Below are positions 42,734 through 49,882 of a stretch of 64,000 nucleotides of DNA, one piece after another. Each line of letters opens with the position of its first letter. The first letter of the stretch is position 1. The notes beneath the pieces were generated by a model that saw only the letters and a list, made by a program, of their open reading frames with translations, was not told the DNA's origin and made no database searches. The stretch comes from Chitinophaga sp. 180180018-3 (GTDB taxonomy: Bacteria > Bacteroidota > Bacteroidia > Chitinophagales > Chitinophagaceae): NCBI RefSeq assembly GCF_037893185.1, contig NZ_CP140772.1:3224001-3288000 (forward strand). The letters run 5' to 3'. Both the position numbers and the translations under genes were made by a program.

Positions 42734-43963
42734 ATGTCAGATAATTCGGGCAAAATGCCCAGGAGAACGATGTTAAAAGCGGCTGCTGTTTCAGCCGCAG
42801 CCGCGCTGATGGGGGCCGCGGGCGGGCAACGCATAGCTGAAAATGACGGGGCAGCGCCGTTGCCGGATCCGGTGAAAACGCCCGGTGCGCCTCCCGGTAA
42901 GCTGGGCACCCGTTCCCGGTTCGAACAGCCGCAAAAGCTGGCCTCCGATATTTCAGCCCGTACACCGTTGCAGGATCTGTACGGCATCATCACTCCTTCG
43001 GATCTGCATTTTGAACGGAGCCATGCCGGAGTGCCTGTCATTGATCCGGATAAATACGAACTGCTGATACACGGCATGGTGGACCGGCCTACAATCTTCA
43101 CATTGCGCGATTTAAAGCGATTTCCGGCCGTTTCCCGGATCGCTTTTATCGAATGCTCAGGAAACTTTCGTTCGGGCCGGGAAACCATGTCGCCGCAGGA
43201 AATCTGCGGGCTGACCAGCCAGAGCGAATGGACTGGCGTGATGCTGTCGACCCTTTTCCGGGAGGCCGGGGTAAACCCCAAAGCCACCTGGTTCCTCGCG
43301 GAGGGCTCCGATGCAGCTGTGATGACAAGAAGCATTCCGGTGGAGAAGGGCTGGAAGGATGCCATGATCGCATACGGACAAAATGGTGAGGCCATACGCC
43401 CTGAACAGGGTTATCCGGCGCGACTGTTCCTGCCGGGATGGGAGGGGAACACCAATGTAAAATGGATACGCCGTATTGAGCTGTCGGACCAGCCTTTTAT
43501 GACCAGAGAGGAAACCTCCAAATACACGGAAAACATCCGGGATCATAAGATTCGTCAATTCAGTTTTGATATGGACGCACGATCCATTATCACGTCTCCT
43601 GCCTATCCCGGGCACGTGGAGAAAGGCTGGATGGAAATCCGCGGCATTGCCTGGAGTGGCCGTGGAAAGATCAGTAGTGTGGAAATAAGTACCGACGCAG
43701 GTAAGCATTGGGTTAAAGCGGCTTTGCAGGAGCCGGTGCTGGATAAGGCGCATACCTGTTTTCGTTACCCCTGGTATTGGGATGGGCGTACCACAGAGAT
43801 CATGAGCCTGGCGATAGATGATACCGGTTATCGTCAGCCTGCCATGAAACAGCTGATTGCTGCCCGGGGTACCGACATGGGTGGATACCATTTGAACCCG
43901 GTTACAGCATGGGTGCTGAAAAGTGACGGACAGGTTTTATTCAGACCGGAGAAATGGAAATAA
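42734..43963 (+). CDS. SoxC-like molybdenum-dependent sulfane/sulfite dehydrogenase
   Basis: This 409-residue enzyme belongs to the sulfite oxidase family. A twin-arginine signal (PRRTMLKAAAVS, R10-R11) exports it folded with its molybdenum cofactor. The Mo-ligating cysteine is C141 in FIECSGNFRSG. The strings GYPARLFLPGWEGNTNVKWI and FMTREETSKYT are close to SoxC, the sulfane dehydrogenase subunit, rather than to MsrP/YedY. The C-terminal Mo-co dimerisation domain (about 285-409, GRGKISSVEISTDAGKHWVK) is complete. With the preceding cytochrome it should oxidise a sulfur compound in the periplasm. SoxXA, SoxYZ and SoxB are not in the window, so sulfite or another free sulfur species may be the real substrate. 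Its stop is 3 bp from the convergent gene's stop. Confidence 0.88.
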   Translation: MSDNSGKMPRRTMLKAAAVSAAAALMGAAGGQRIAENDGAAPLPDPVKTPGAPPGKLGTRSRFEQPQKLASDISARTPLQDLYGIITPSDLHFERSHAGVPVIDPDKYELLIHGMVDRPTIFTLRDLKRFPAVSRIAFIECSGNFRSGRETMSPQEICGLTSQSEWTGVMLSTLFREAGVNPKATWFLAEGSDAAVMTRSIPVEKGWKDAMIAYGQNGEAIRPEQGYPARLFLPGWEGNTNVKWIRRIELSDQPFMTREETSKYTENIRDHKIRQFSFDMDARSIITSPAYPGHVEKGWMEIRGIAWSGRGKISSVEISTDAGKHWVKAALQEPVLDKAHTCFRYPWYWDGRTTEIMSLAIDDTGYRQPAMKQLIAARGTDMGGYHLNPVTAWVLKSDGQVLFRPEKWK

Positions 43964-43966
43964 CAT

Positions 43967-44380
43967 TTAATCGAACAGGGAAAGATCGTCGCGGGTAACA
44001 GCGTGGAAGAGATTCTGCAGCTGGTGTACATGAACAATCGGGCGTCCGTAGGGAATCAGTCCCCCCGGGGCATCTGTCAGCGGCTGGAATACGCCATTTT
44101 CCAATCTTACGTGAATACTGTTTAAACGGTTATATTTCAGCGAAAATACTGTCGGATCTTCTCCATAATCCGGGTCACCACAAAGAAATCCCATTCTTGT
44201 CAGCAGGTCCACGTCCAGCACCACCGGGTTTACTTTTGCAAACGGAAGCCGGTTGCGGGGAAGCCCGGAATTATACACATAGCCATCCAGTATGCCTTCT
44301 ACTTCAAAAATCGTTTCTTCCATGTTATAGTCGAAGTAGGACACACAATTCCCGATCCTGATATCTGTGCCTTGTATCAT
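43967..44380 (-). CDS. Bacteroidota conserved protein with C-terminal HQLQNLFHAVT motif
   Basis: This 137-residue protein has no signal peptide. It starts IRIGNCVSYFDYNMEETIFE and has PVVLDVDLLTRMGF in the middle. It ends HVHQLQNLFHAVTRDDL. The layout 'RIGN... / PI-L-T-x-x-x-L-x-x-x-GF / LHQLQNLYFALTG' is one I recognise from many Bacteroidota hypothetical proteins, often in phages and mobile regions. No function is known. It is convergent with soxC and is probably its own transcript. Confidence 0.6.
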   Translation of the reverse strand: MIQGTDIRIGNCVSYFDYNMEETIFEVEGILDGYVYNSGLPRNRLPFAKVNPVVLDVDLLTRMGFLCGDPDYGEDPTVFSLKYNRLNSIHVRLENGVFQPLTDAPGGLIPYGRPIVHVHQLQNLFHAVTRDDLSLFD

Positions 44381-44446
44381 GGCTGCAATTTAATAAGTAC
44401 AGGGGAGATTTACACTGGTATAACATTGCTGATCGGAAAGTCCCGG

Positions 44447-44830
44447 TTAGCATAGCTTCTCCCATAGCCACGCAACTACTAACGCCAGTACAGTGCCTAC
44501 TGCATAGCATACGCAGTCGCTCCACAGGAAACCATGCCCGAGCAGTATTCCCAGCGGGGTATTGCGGAGTTTTACTGCCCATTCAGCCTGGTACAGCTGC
44601 TGCAATTCTATGGCAAAACAAACCAGATAATTACTGATGCTGATTTTCCACAACGGGGTAACCGGATACAGGAAACGTATTCCGAAAAAAATACAGGTAG
44701 CGGAAAATACATCTCCGCCATATACTCTTATCAGTTCAGGGAAGTATTGGGGGGCCCACCTTGTGGCTAATCCCAGTGGGATGTTGAGGAGGATGAGGAA
44801 CAAATAAAGCCAACGCCTTTTTCTTACCAT
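44447..44830 (-). CDS. DUF2809-family membrane protein
   Basis: This 127-residue protein has four hydrophobic segments. The start LNIPLGLATRWAPQYFPELI and GGDVFSATCIFFGIRFL, then CFAIELQQLYQAEWAVKLRN and LGILLGHGFLWSDCVCYAVG, follow the DUF2809 pattern (a small VanZ-like inner-membrane family). Function unknown. It lies between two unrelated small minus-strand genes. Confidence 0.75.
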   Translation of the reverse strand: MVRKRRWLYLFLILLNIPLGLATRWAPQYFPELIRVYGGDVFSATCIFFGIRFLYPVTPLWKISISNYLVCFAIELQQLYQAEWAVKLRNTPLGILLGHGFLWSDCVCYAVGTVLALVVAWLWEKLC

Positions 44831-44884
44831 GGGTTAAAAAAGCGGTAAATATAAAGCGTATCTGCAGAAAATCGCAAAAAAAAA

Positions 44885-44910
44885 AGCAATAACCCGTCTG
44901 GGTTATTGCT
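44885..44910 (-). terminator. terminator overlapping the end of the KGG gene
   Basis: On the minus strand a perfect 11-bp stem (AGCAATAACCC and complement) with a 4-base loop is followed by a ten-base T run. The first arm contains the stop codon of the KGG gene, so the hairpin is embedded in the coding end. Confidence 0.85.
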
Positions 44911-45223
44911 GATTATCGCTTTCTACGCTACTTTTCTTTTTTCCGCGGTTGGTGCCACCTTTACGGCCTATAGCCGCCATGTGTTCCCGGTTCCTGCTCA
45001 CAGCTTCACCACCTTTTTTGCCCGCAGCACGGGCTTCATCAGAGGTAAACTTGTGGGCAACACCCTGCTGGTGTGCTGCTTTTCCACCTTCTCTGGAAAT
45101 GGCACGCTGCTGTTCAGGGTCCATAGAAGCGAATCCACGTTTACTGTGCTTTGGTTTCTGTTCGGGAGATTTCTCCTGTACGTGTGTTACCTGCTCGGCA
45201 TGTTGAAATCTAATGTCTTCCAT
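44903..45223 (-). CDS. KGG-repeat stress-induced protein
   Basis: This is a 106-residue hydrophilic protein from the chosen start MEDIRFQHAEQVTHVQ. It carries the KGG-type motifs of general stress proteins such as B. subtilis GsiB: RGFASMDPEQQRAISREGGK, DEARAAGKKGGEAVSRN and MAAIGRKGGTNRGKKK. Such proteins resemble plant LEA proteins and are induced by desiccation, heat or starvation. An ATG 12 codons upstream (45259) is possible but adds residues unlike the family. It is divergent from the DUF6496 gene, and both are likely stress-related. Confidence 0.82.
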   Translation of the reverse strand: MEDIRFQHAEQVTHVQEKSPEQKPKHSKRGFASMDPEQQRAISREGGKAAHQQGVAHKFTSDEARAAGKKGGEAVSRNREHMAAIGRKGGTNRGKKKSSVESDNQQ

Positions 45224-45494
45224 AATCCTGAGGTTTTTTAAGTGATAGTAGTTAAACATTTACGCTATGGTGGATCAAGATATGTGCCATCGGTCGTTGA
45301 CCCTACTGGTGGCTGTATGACTGGTGTAGTGAGTTGTAGACAGGGCAATACATTCCACAATCCATAGAATTTTTAACACACTTTTGAGTGATGTTCCCCA
45401 GTTTTTATGCCGGAACTCCTTCATTTTCCATGGCTTACAATTTGTTCTGCCAATATTGTTAATTCTTTTCTTAACCCATCTAAATTTTTTTGTT

Positions 45495-45929
45495 ATGGCA
45501 AGGTATTCAAAAGAATCTCAGAGGAAAGTAAAGAAAAGTATGCATGAAATGCATGAAGGTAAGCTGAGAAGTGGCCGGAGTAACAGGAAAGTTACGAATC
45601 CTAAGCAGGCGATCGCCATCGGATTATCTGAAGCAAGAGAAGAAGGTGCAAAAGTTCCCCGGAAGAAAACTACCAGGAAGTCAACTGTAAAGAAAAGTAT
45701 GGCTATGAAGTCTCCTGCCAAAAAAGCGACTGCTAAAAGAGCTGTCGCCAAAAAATCTCCGGCGAAGAAAACAACAGCCAAAAAAGTAATGGCTAAAAAG
45801 ATGACTGCGAAAACAGCAGCAGGAAGAAAAATGACCGCCAAAAAGACAACTGCCAAAAGGGCAACTGTCAGAAAAACCACCCGTACTACTAAAATGGGTG
45901 CCCGCAGGAAATCCGCTGCAATGGCGTAA
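45495..45929 (+). CDS. DUF6496 protein with histone-H1-like Lys/Ala tail
   Basis: This is a 144-residue protein from ATG 45495 (MARYSKESQRKVKKSMHEMH). The N-terminal 55 residues match DUF6496 (EGKLRSGRSNRKVTNPKQAI then AIGLSEAREEGAKVP). The remaining part is a run of short units such as AKKTTAKK, AKKMTAKT and AKRAVAKK, the composition of eukaryotic histone H1 tails and of bacterial H1-like proteins that compact DNA. The estimated charge is strongly positive. A longer frame from 45384 would add a hydrophobic leader unlike the family and is rejected. DNA binding is inferred. Confidence 0.8.
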   Translation: MARYSKESQRKVKKSMHEMHEGKLRSGRSNRKVTNPKQAIAIGLSEAREEGAKVPRKKTTRKSTVKKSMAMKSPAKKATAKRAVAKKSPAKKTTAKKVMAKKMTAKTAAGRKMTAKKTTAKRATVRKTTRTTKMGARRKSAAMA

Positions 45930-45947
45930 TGCATAACACACTATCCC

Positions 45948-45995
45948 GGCTTTTAGCTTTTGACGGGCCTGGCGGGTTGCCAGAAGCTAAAAGCC
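45948..45995. repeat. inverted AGCTAAAAGC-type repeat, hairpin after DUF6496 gene
   Basis: GGCTTTTAGCTT (45948-45959) pairs with AAGCTAAAAGCC (45984-45995), and an inner CTGGC/GCCAG stem forms a second layer. The arm motif matches the short repeats at 4276-4293 and 59841-59853. It may end the DUF6496 transcript. Confidence 0.5.
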
Positions 45996-46089
45996 AATAC
46001 TGTACATAGTTCCGCAATACCCCTGTTTCAACAACGTTTTTTTAACATTACATCGCCCGATTTGGTCTTCCTCTTGCAGTTGTGTTAGT

Positions 46090-46344
46090 ATGGAAATACA
46101 CAGCATCACCGTGATCATAAGAGGTAAACCTTATGGACTCGTCATCACCATCGACGAAGGGGCGCTGGAAACCGCTTTCCAGGTAGTTCCCGATGTAGGG
46201 GAACATGTACTGGAAGATTACGAACCCCATACCGATACCTTTACCGCTGATCATAAAGACACACTGGAGGGAAGTCTGCGTACCGTAGAAACAGAGCAGA
46301 TTGCCCGCATTATCTGGGAAGATATCCTCGATAAAATGAAATAA
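46090..46344 (+). CDS. small acidic protein of unknown function
   Basis: This 84-residue protein is not recognised. It is acidic, with no signal peptide and no membrane segment. It alternates beta-like (ITVIIRGKPYGLVITIDEG) and helical (ETEQIARIIWEDILDKMK) stretches. It lies 55 bp upstream of the mscS-like ATG, but a promoter-like box lies between them, so the two may be separate transcripts. The frame has an ATG start and good codon use for the region; it is a credible but uncharacterised gene. Confidence 0.55.
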   Translation: MEIHSITVIIRGKPYGLVITIDEGALETAFQVVPDVGEHVLEDYEPHTDTFTADHKDTLEGSLRTVETEQIARIIWEDILDKMK

Positions 46345-46366
46345 CCGGCGGTTGCCCCACAAACCT

Positions 46367-46374
46367 TACCTTCG
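46367..46374 (+). promoter_or_regulatory. possible -7 element of the mscS-like gene
   Basis: TACCTTCG differs from TAnnTTTG at one base and lies 25 bp before the ATG at 46400. No clear -33 element. It supports the ATG start over an upstream TTG at 46352. Confidence 0.35.
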
Positions 46375-46399
46375 CAAAAAAAGCGGGCATTACATTGCT

Positions 46400-47281
46400 A
46401 TGATAGTTACCGATAAAACGTATAAACGTACTAATCGACGGGAGAGGGTATTGTTCCTGGTAAAACTGCTGATTTATGCAGCCCTCGTGTTTTTCAACCT
46501 GGAACATCCCGATCAGTATAAGGATTTTGCATGGCTGTTCAAATTAACAGAAGCCCTTTCTTTTTTCCTCGGCGCTAACATTGTTATCTCCTTTGGCTGG
46601 CTGGTGGTGATGTCGTGGTACTCACGGCGCCAGCGTACAAAGCCCATGGAAAAAGACAATTTCATACTCGGGATCAATCGTATCACCTCCGTATTGAATA
46701 CCGTTTTTCTGTTGCTGGCGGTGGCCATCTTCCTCGGCGTAAGGCTGAGGGAATTTGTTTCCAGTATCACGATCGTTGCCGCTGCAATTGCCCTGTTAAC
46801 GAAAGACTATATCACCAACATGATCAATGGACTGATCATTATGTTCTCTGATCAGTTATCGCTCGGCGATCATGTACGCATCGGCGATACCAGAGGAAAG
46901 ATCCTCGATATTACCCTCATCAATGTAGTACTGCAGAATGATGATGATGAGATCATGCTCATCCCCAATACGGTTATTTTCAGTACGGTGGTCCTGAACC
47001 AGTCGAAACAGAATATCCGCAAACTGGCGCTGGAATTTGAACTGGATCACAAGCATTCCTTTACTATCCAGGGATTGGAAGACAGGCTCCGGAAATCGGT
47101 AGCGCCCTTCTCCGACAGCTTTGTGCCGGACAGCTTCCTGCTGAAAACCATTGAAATCAGAAAAGACTTTGTACAATTTAAAGTGCAGCTGGTAATGCCC
47201 CGCACCAATCGGGAGGTAGAACGCCAGATCAGGCGCACCCTCAATACAGAAATTCTCGCGATAGCAGAAGGAAAAGAGTAG
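46400..47281 (+). CDS. MscS-family small-conductance mechanosensitive channel
   Basis: This 293-residue inner-membrane protein has three to four hydrophobic segments (about 15-35, 55-80, 105-125, 128-150). The MscS pore and beta-domain are recognisable: FVSSITIVAAAIALLTKDYI, then NGLIIMFSDQLSLGDHVRIG, GKILDITLINVVLQNDDDEI and LIPNTVIFSTVVLNQS. Such channels open under membrane tension to release solutes after osmotic downshock. The pore helix is less Gly/Ala-rich than in E. coli MscS. It is convergent with the sensor kinase (6 bp between stops). Confidence 0.88.
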   Translation: MIVTDKTYKRTNRRERVLFLVKLLIYAALVFFNLEHPDQYKDFAWLFKLTEALSFFLGANIVISFGWLVVMSWYSRRQRTKPMEKDNFILGINRITSVLNTVFLLLAVAIFLGVRLREFVSSITIVAAAIALLTKDYITNMINGLIIMFSDQLSLGDHVRIGDTRGKILDITLINVVLQNDDDEIMLIPNTVIFSTVVLNQSKQNIRKLALEFELDHKHSFTIQGLEDRLRKSVAPFSDSFVPDSFLLKTIEIRKDFVQFKVQLVMPRTNREVERQIRRTLNTEILAIAEGKE

Positions 47282-47287
47282 TGCCCG

Positions 47288-49309
47288 CTAACGCCTCAGT
47301 ACCCGTACTCCGCCGACGGGATGATCCTGCACTACCATCGTGTAGGCGTTGGGGTTAATATCCGTTTCTTCAGACAACGGTATGGTGAACGTAAAGCTGC
47401 TGCCACTGCCGGGCATACTGTTGAACCATATTTTACCATGATTGCGTTCCACGAAATCTTTTGAAAGATGCAGCCCGAGGCCGCAACCCTTTTCATTTTG
47501 CGTACCACTGGTAGAGTAGTAGATATTGGAGAAAATACGGTGTTGATTCTCTACAGGAATACCGGTACCATTGTCTTTTACCGTAATTTCAGCAAAGTTA
47601 GCACGTTGTTCCGCAGTAATCAATACTTCACCACCAGAGGGCGTGAATTTGATGGCATTGTTGATGAGGTTGCGCAATACCAGTCGCATCATATCCGGAT
47701 CTGCGTATACCAGAATGCTCTTATTCAGTTCCTGCGTAAGCTTTATTTCCTTCTGCCGGGCAAGCGTTTCCAACAGGTCAAATTCCCTGTTCATCAGCAG
47801 GGTAACATCAAAATCATCTGCTTTAACGCTGATGCCTTTCATCTGGTTACTGGCCCACTGCAACATGTTGTCCATCATGTAGGCAGTGTTCTTCACGTCG
47901 CGCCACAGTTCATCGGTATACATCCTGAACTGGCTGGCATCTATCTTTTCATCTTTCAATAAAAAAAGTAACCCCTCAAGAATAGCCAGCGGAGAGCGGA
48001 GATCGTGAGATATCACAGAGAAGATTTTATCCTTTACCTGGTTGAGGTTTTCCAGTGCTGCGTTCTGTTCAAGTATAATCTTATTCTGAAGCGATACTTC
48101 CCGGGTTTTGTTATTCAGTTCTGAATATAGTTCCTGTTGCCGTTTATATAGGCGGTATACCATGACGGTGATCAGCAAAAGGGCCAGGAACAGGGCGGCG
48201 GCGGACATTACCAATACACGCTGTTGCTGAATGGTTGCCAGGTGCATATGTTGCTCTTTCAGCAGCAGCGAATTTTCCCGCTGTTTCTTTTCCGCTTCAT
48301 ATTTTTCCTGGGAACGGGAGATCTGACGGCTTTTTTCGGCGTTGAAGAAATCCATATTGCGGCTGCTGTATTCCTTGAAACTGTTGAATGCTGCGGGATA
48401 GTCGCGGCGGGCGGAATCCAGTTCGTAACGGATTTTATAATAGATCATTTCGTTCTTAACGTTACCGAGACTGTCGTTCAGATGTTTGGCCTGATCGAGA
48501 TTGACCTGCGCTCCATTAAGATCGCCCAGCAGCGTTTGTATTTCGGCCAGATTCAGGCTAGATTTAACAATGCCGGGCAGGTTGCCATCGTTCCGATAGG
48601 CAGCGGCCGACAACTGATGAAAGTGCAGGGCATCTTCATACCGGTGACGCAGCATCGATACGATGCCCATGTTTTCGTAAGTGTAGGCCAACCCGCGTTG
48701 GTCGTTCAGTTCCAGCTTGATCTTTTCCGCTTTCTCGAGGAAGAACATGGCGGAGTCGGGATACTTCATCGCAATGTATGCAGACCCTATATTGTTCAAC
48801 GCTTTTCCGATTTCCAGTTTTTCGTGTCGCCGGATCCTCATATCGAGCGATTTCTTCAGGTATATCAGGGCATCGCCCGGACTGTTCATCTCGGTGAAAA
48901 TATTTCCCACATCGTTATTCAGCACAGCCAGCGTGTAGTCATCTCCCAAAGTTTCCGCCAGATTAAGGGCATCAAGGGTTAGCTTCATTTGCTGGTCGAG
49001 GTGACCTTTAGTATTTTCCACGAGCGCCAGATTGCGCCAGGCCCAGATCTTTCCCTTGTTGAAATGCAGACTGTCGCTTAAATGCAGGGCTTCTTCGGCA
49101 TACCCGGTAGCAGTTGCGGCATCCCGCGTGAAATAATTCCTGGCTATTTTGTTAAGCAGGTTCACTTTCACCGTATCGCTTTCGGGATGTTGACGAAGAG
49201 CAGCCAGCAAACTATCGGGAACAGCCTGCCCGGCTGACACCAAAGGTGACAGCAGCAATAAGCATAAGAACAGCAGCACGTATTTACTCAAGGGACCGGC
49301 CGGCAGCAT
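47288..49309 (-). CDS. TPR-containing sensor histidine kinase
   Basis: This 673-residue protein has a signal peptide or anchor (KYVLLFLCLLLLSPLVSAGQ) and a periplasmic region of tetratricopeptide repeats (about 35-330, e.g. ALIYLKKSLDMRIRRHEKLE and IGKALNNIGSAYIAMKYPDS). A single membrane helix (about 362-385, VMSAAALFLALLLITVMVYR) and a coiled linker lead to a HisKA domain with the phosphoacceptor H435 in VISHDLRSPLAILEG. The HATPase domain has NLINNAIKF, VKDNGTGIP and GCGLGLHLSKDF. No receiver or DNA-binding domain and no neighbouring response regulator gene are present, so it is an orphan kinase whose partner lies elsewhere. The signal is unknown. Confidence 0.92.
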   Translation of the reverse strand: MLPAGPLSKYVLLFLCLLLLSPLVSAGQAVPDSLLAALRQHPESDTVKVNLLNKIARNYFTRDAATATGYAEEALHLSDSLHFNKGKIWAWRNLALVENTKGHLDQQMKLTLDALNLAETLGDDYTLAVLNNDVGNIFTEMNSPGDALIYLKKSLDMRIRRHEKLEIGKALNNIGSAYIAMKYPDSAMFFLEKAEKIKLELNDQRGLAYTYENMGIVSMLRHRYEDALHFHQLSAAAYRNDGNLPGIVKSSLNLAEIQTLLGDLNGAQVNLDQAKHLNDSLGNVKNEMIYYKIRYELDSARRDYPAAFNSFKEYSSRNMDFFNAEKSRQISRSQEKYEAEKKQRENSLLLKEQHMHLATIQQQRVLVMSAAALFLALLLITVMVYRLYKRQQELYSELNNKTREVSLQNKIILEQNAALENLNQVKDKIFSVISHDLRSPLAILEGLLFLLKDEKIDASQFRMYTDELWRDVKNTAYMMDNMLQWASNQMKGISVKADDFDVTLLMNREFDLLETLARQKEIKLTQELNKSILVYADPDMMRLVLRNLINNAIKFTPSGGEVLITAEQRANFAEITVKDNGTGIPVENQHRIFSNIYYSTSGTQNEKGCGLGLHLSKDFVERNHGKIWFNSMPGSGSSFTFTIPLSEETDINPNAYTMVVQDHPVGGVRVLRR

Positions 49310-49528
49310 AAGAATTAGATGTTGGCATTGATAAGAGTGGAGCGTCTGGGGCGGTCCACCTTACGATTATAGGTTAAAATTAAAGATAATGTGGCACGAT
49401 TCAAAAAATGTAGCAATAAAAAGTGCAGATGTACACCTGTTTTCTTCAACTTATCGGGATAGAAATCAAATAGGGTTGTATCTTTCAGACAATAATTTTA
49501 TTTTCCCGTTTCGGGATTATCAATAAAA

Positions 49529-49816
49529 ATGTATACACCGATGAAACCAGAAATATCTATTGAATATTGTCCTAAATGTGGGTGGTTACTCAGGGCCGCT
49601 TATATGGCCCAGGAACTGCTGACAACTTTTACAGACGACCTGGGAGGAGTAACTTTACGTCCCAGTGAAACGGGCGGAACTTATATTATCCGGCTGAATG
49701 AGGAGGTGATCTTCGACCGGAAGGAAGCAGGGCATTTCCCGGAAATCAAAGTACTCAAGCAACATGTAAGAGACAGGGTAAACCCGGAAAAAAGCCTGGG
49801 ACATTCGGACAGGTAA
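49529..49816 (+). CDS. SelT/SelW/SelH-family thioredoxin-like protein
   Basis: This 95-residue protein has the Rdx fold signature: a first strand, SIEYCPKCGWLLRAAYMAQE with the redox pair C14-x-x-C17, then FDRKEAGHFPEIKVLKQHVR. The first position of the CxxC is cysteine here and not selenocysteine, as is usual in bacterial members. The family is thought to act in thiol redox chemistry, but its physiological substrate is not established. The start could be M1 or M5. It is monocistronic; the 219-bp gap upstream (49310-49528) holds only weak promoter-like sequence. Confidence 0.85.
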   Translation: MYTPMKPEISIEYCPKCGWLLRAAYMAQELLTTFTDDLGGVTLRPSETGGTYIIRLNEEVIFDRKEAGHFPEIKVLKQHVRDRVNPEKSLGHSDR

Positions 49817-49844
49817 AGGAATGAAAGAGGAGCACTTTATCGTG

Positions 49845-49876
49845 TTGATGTGCTCCGCTTAAATTCTTTACATTTG
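49845..49876 (+). promoter_or_regulatory. promoter of the BamA-like gene, TTG-N21-TACATTTG
   Basis: TACATTTG (49869-49876) matches TAnnTTTG, with TTG at 49845-49847. The -7 box ends only 6 bp before the ATG at 49883, so the transcript would start at or next to the start codon. Confidence 0.55.
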
Positions 49877-49882
49877 CAGCCT

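Noticed and set aside
42655..43395. 246-codon minus-strand frame opposite the soxC-like gene
   Set aside because: The plus strand encodes a complete Tat-exported molybdoenzyme with its catalytic cysteine; the minus frame is a shadow.
42734..43963. MsrP/YedY methionine-sulfoxide reductase
   Set aside because: The sequence carries SoxC-type strings around the Mo site and C-terminus and lies next to a SoxD-like cytochrome rather than an MsrQ heme-b subunit.
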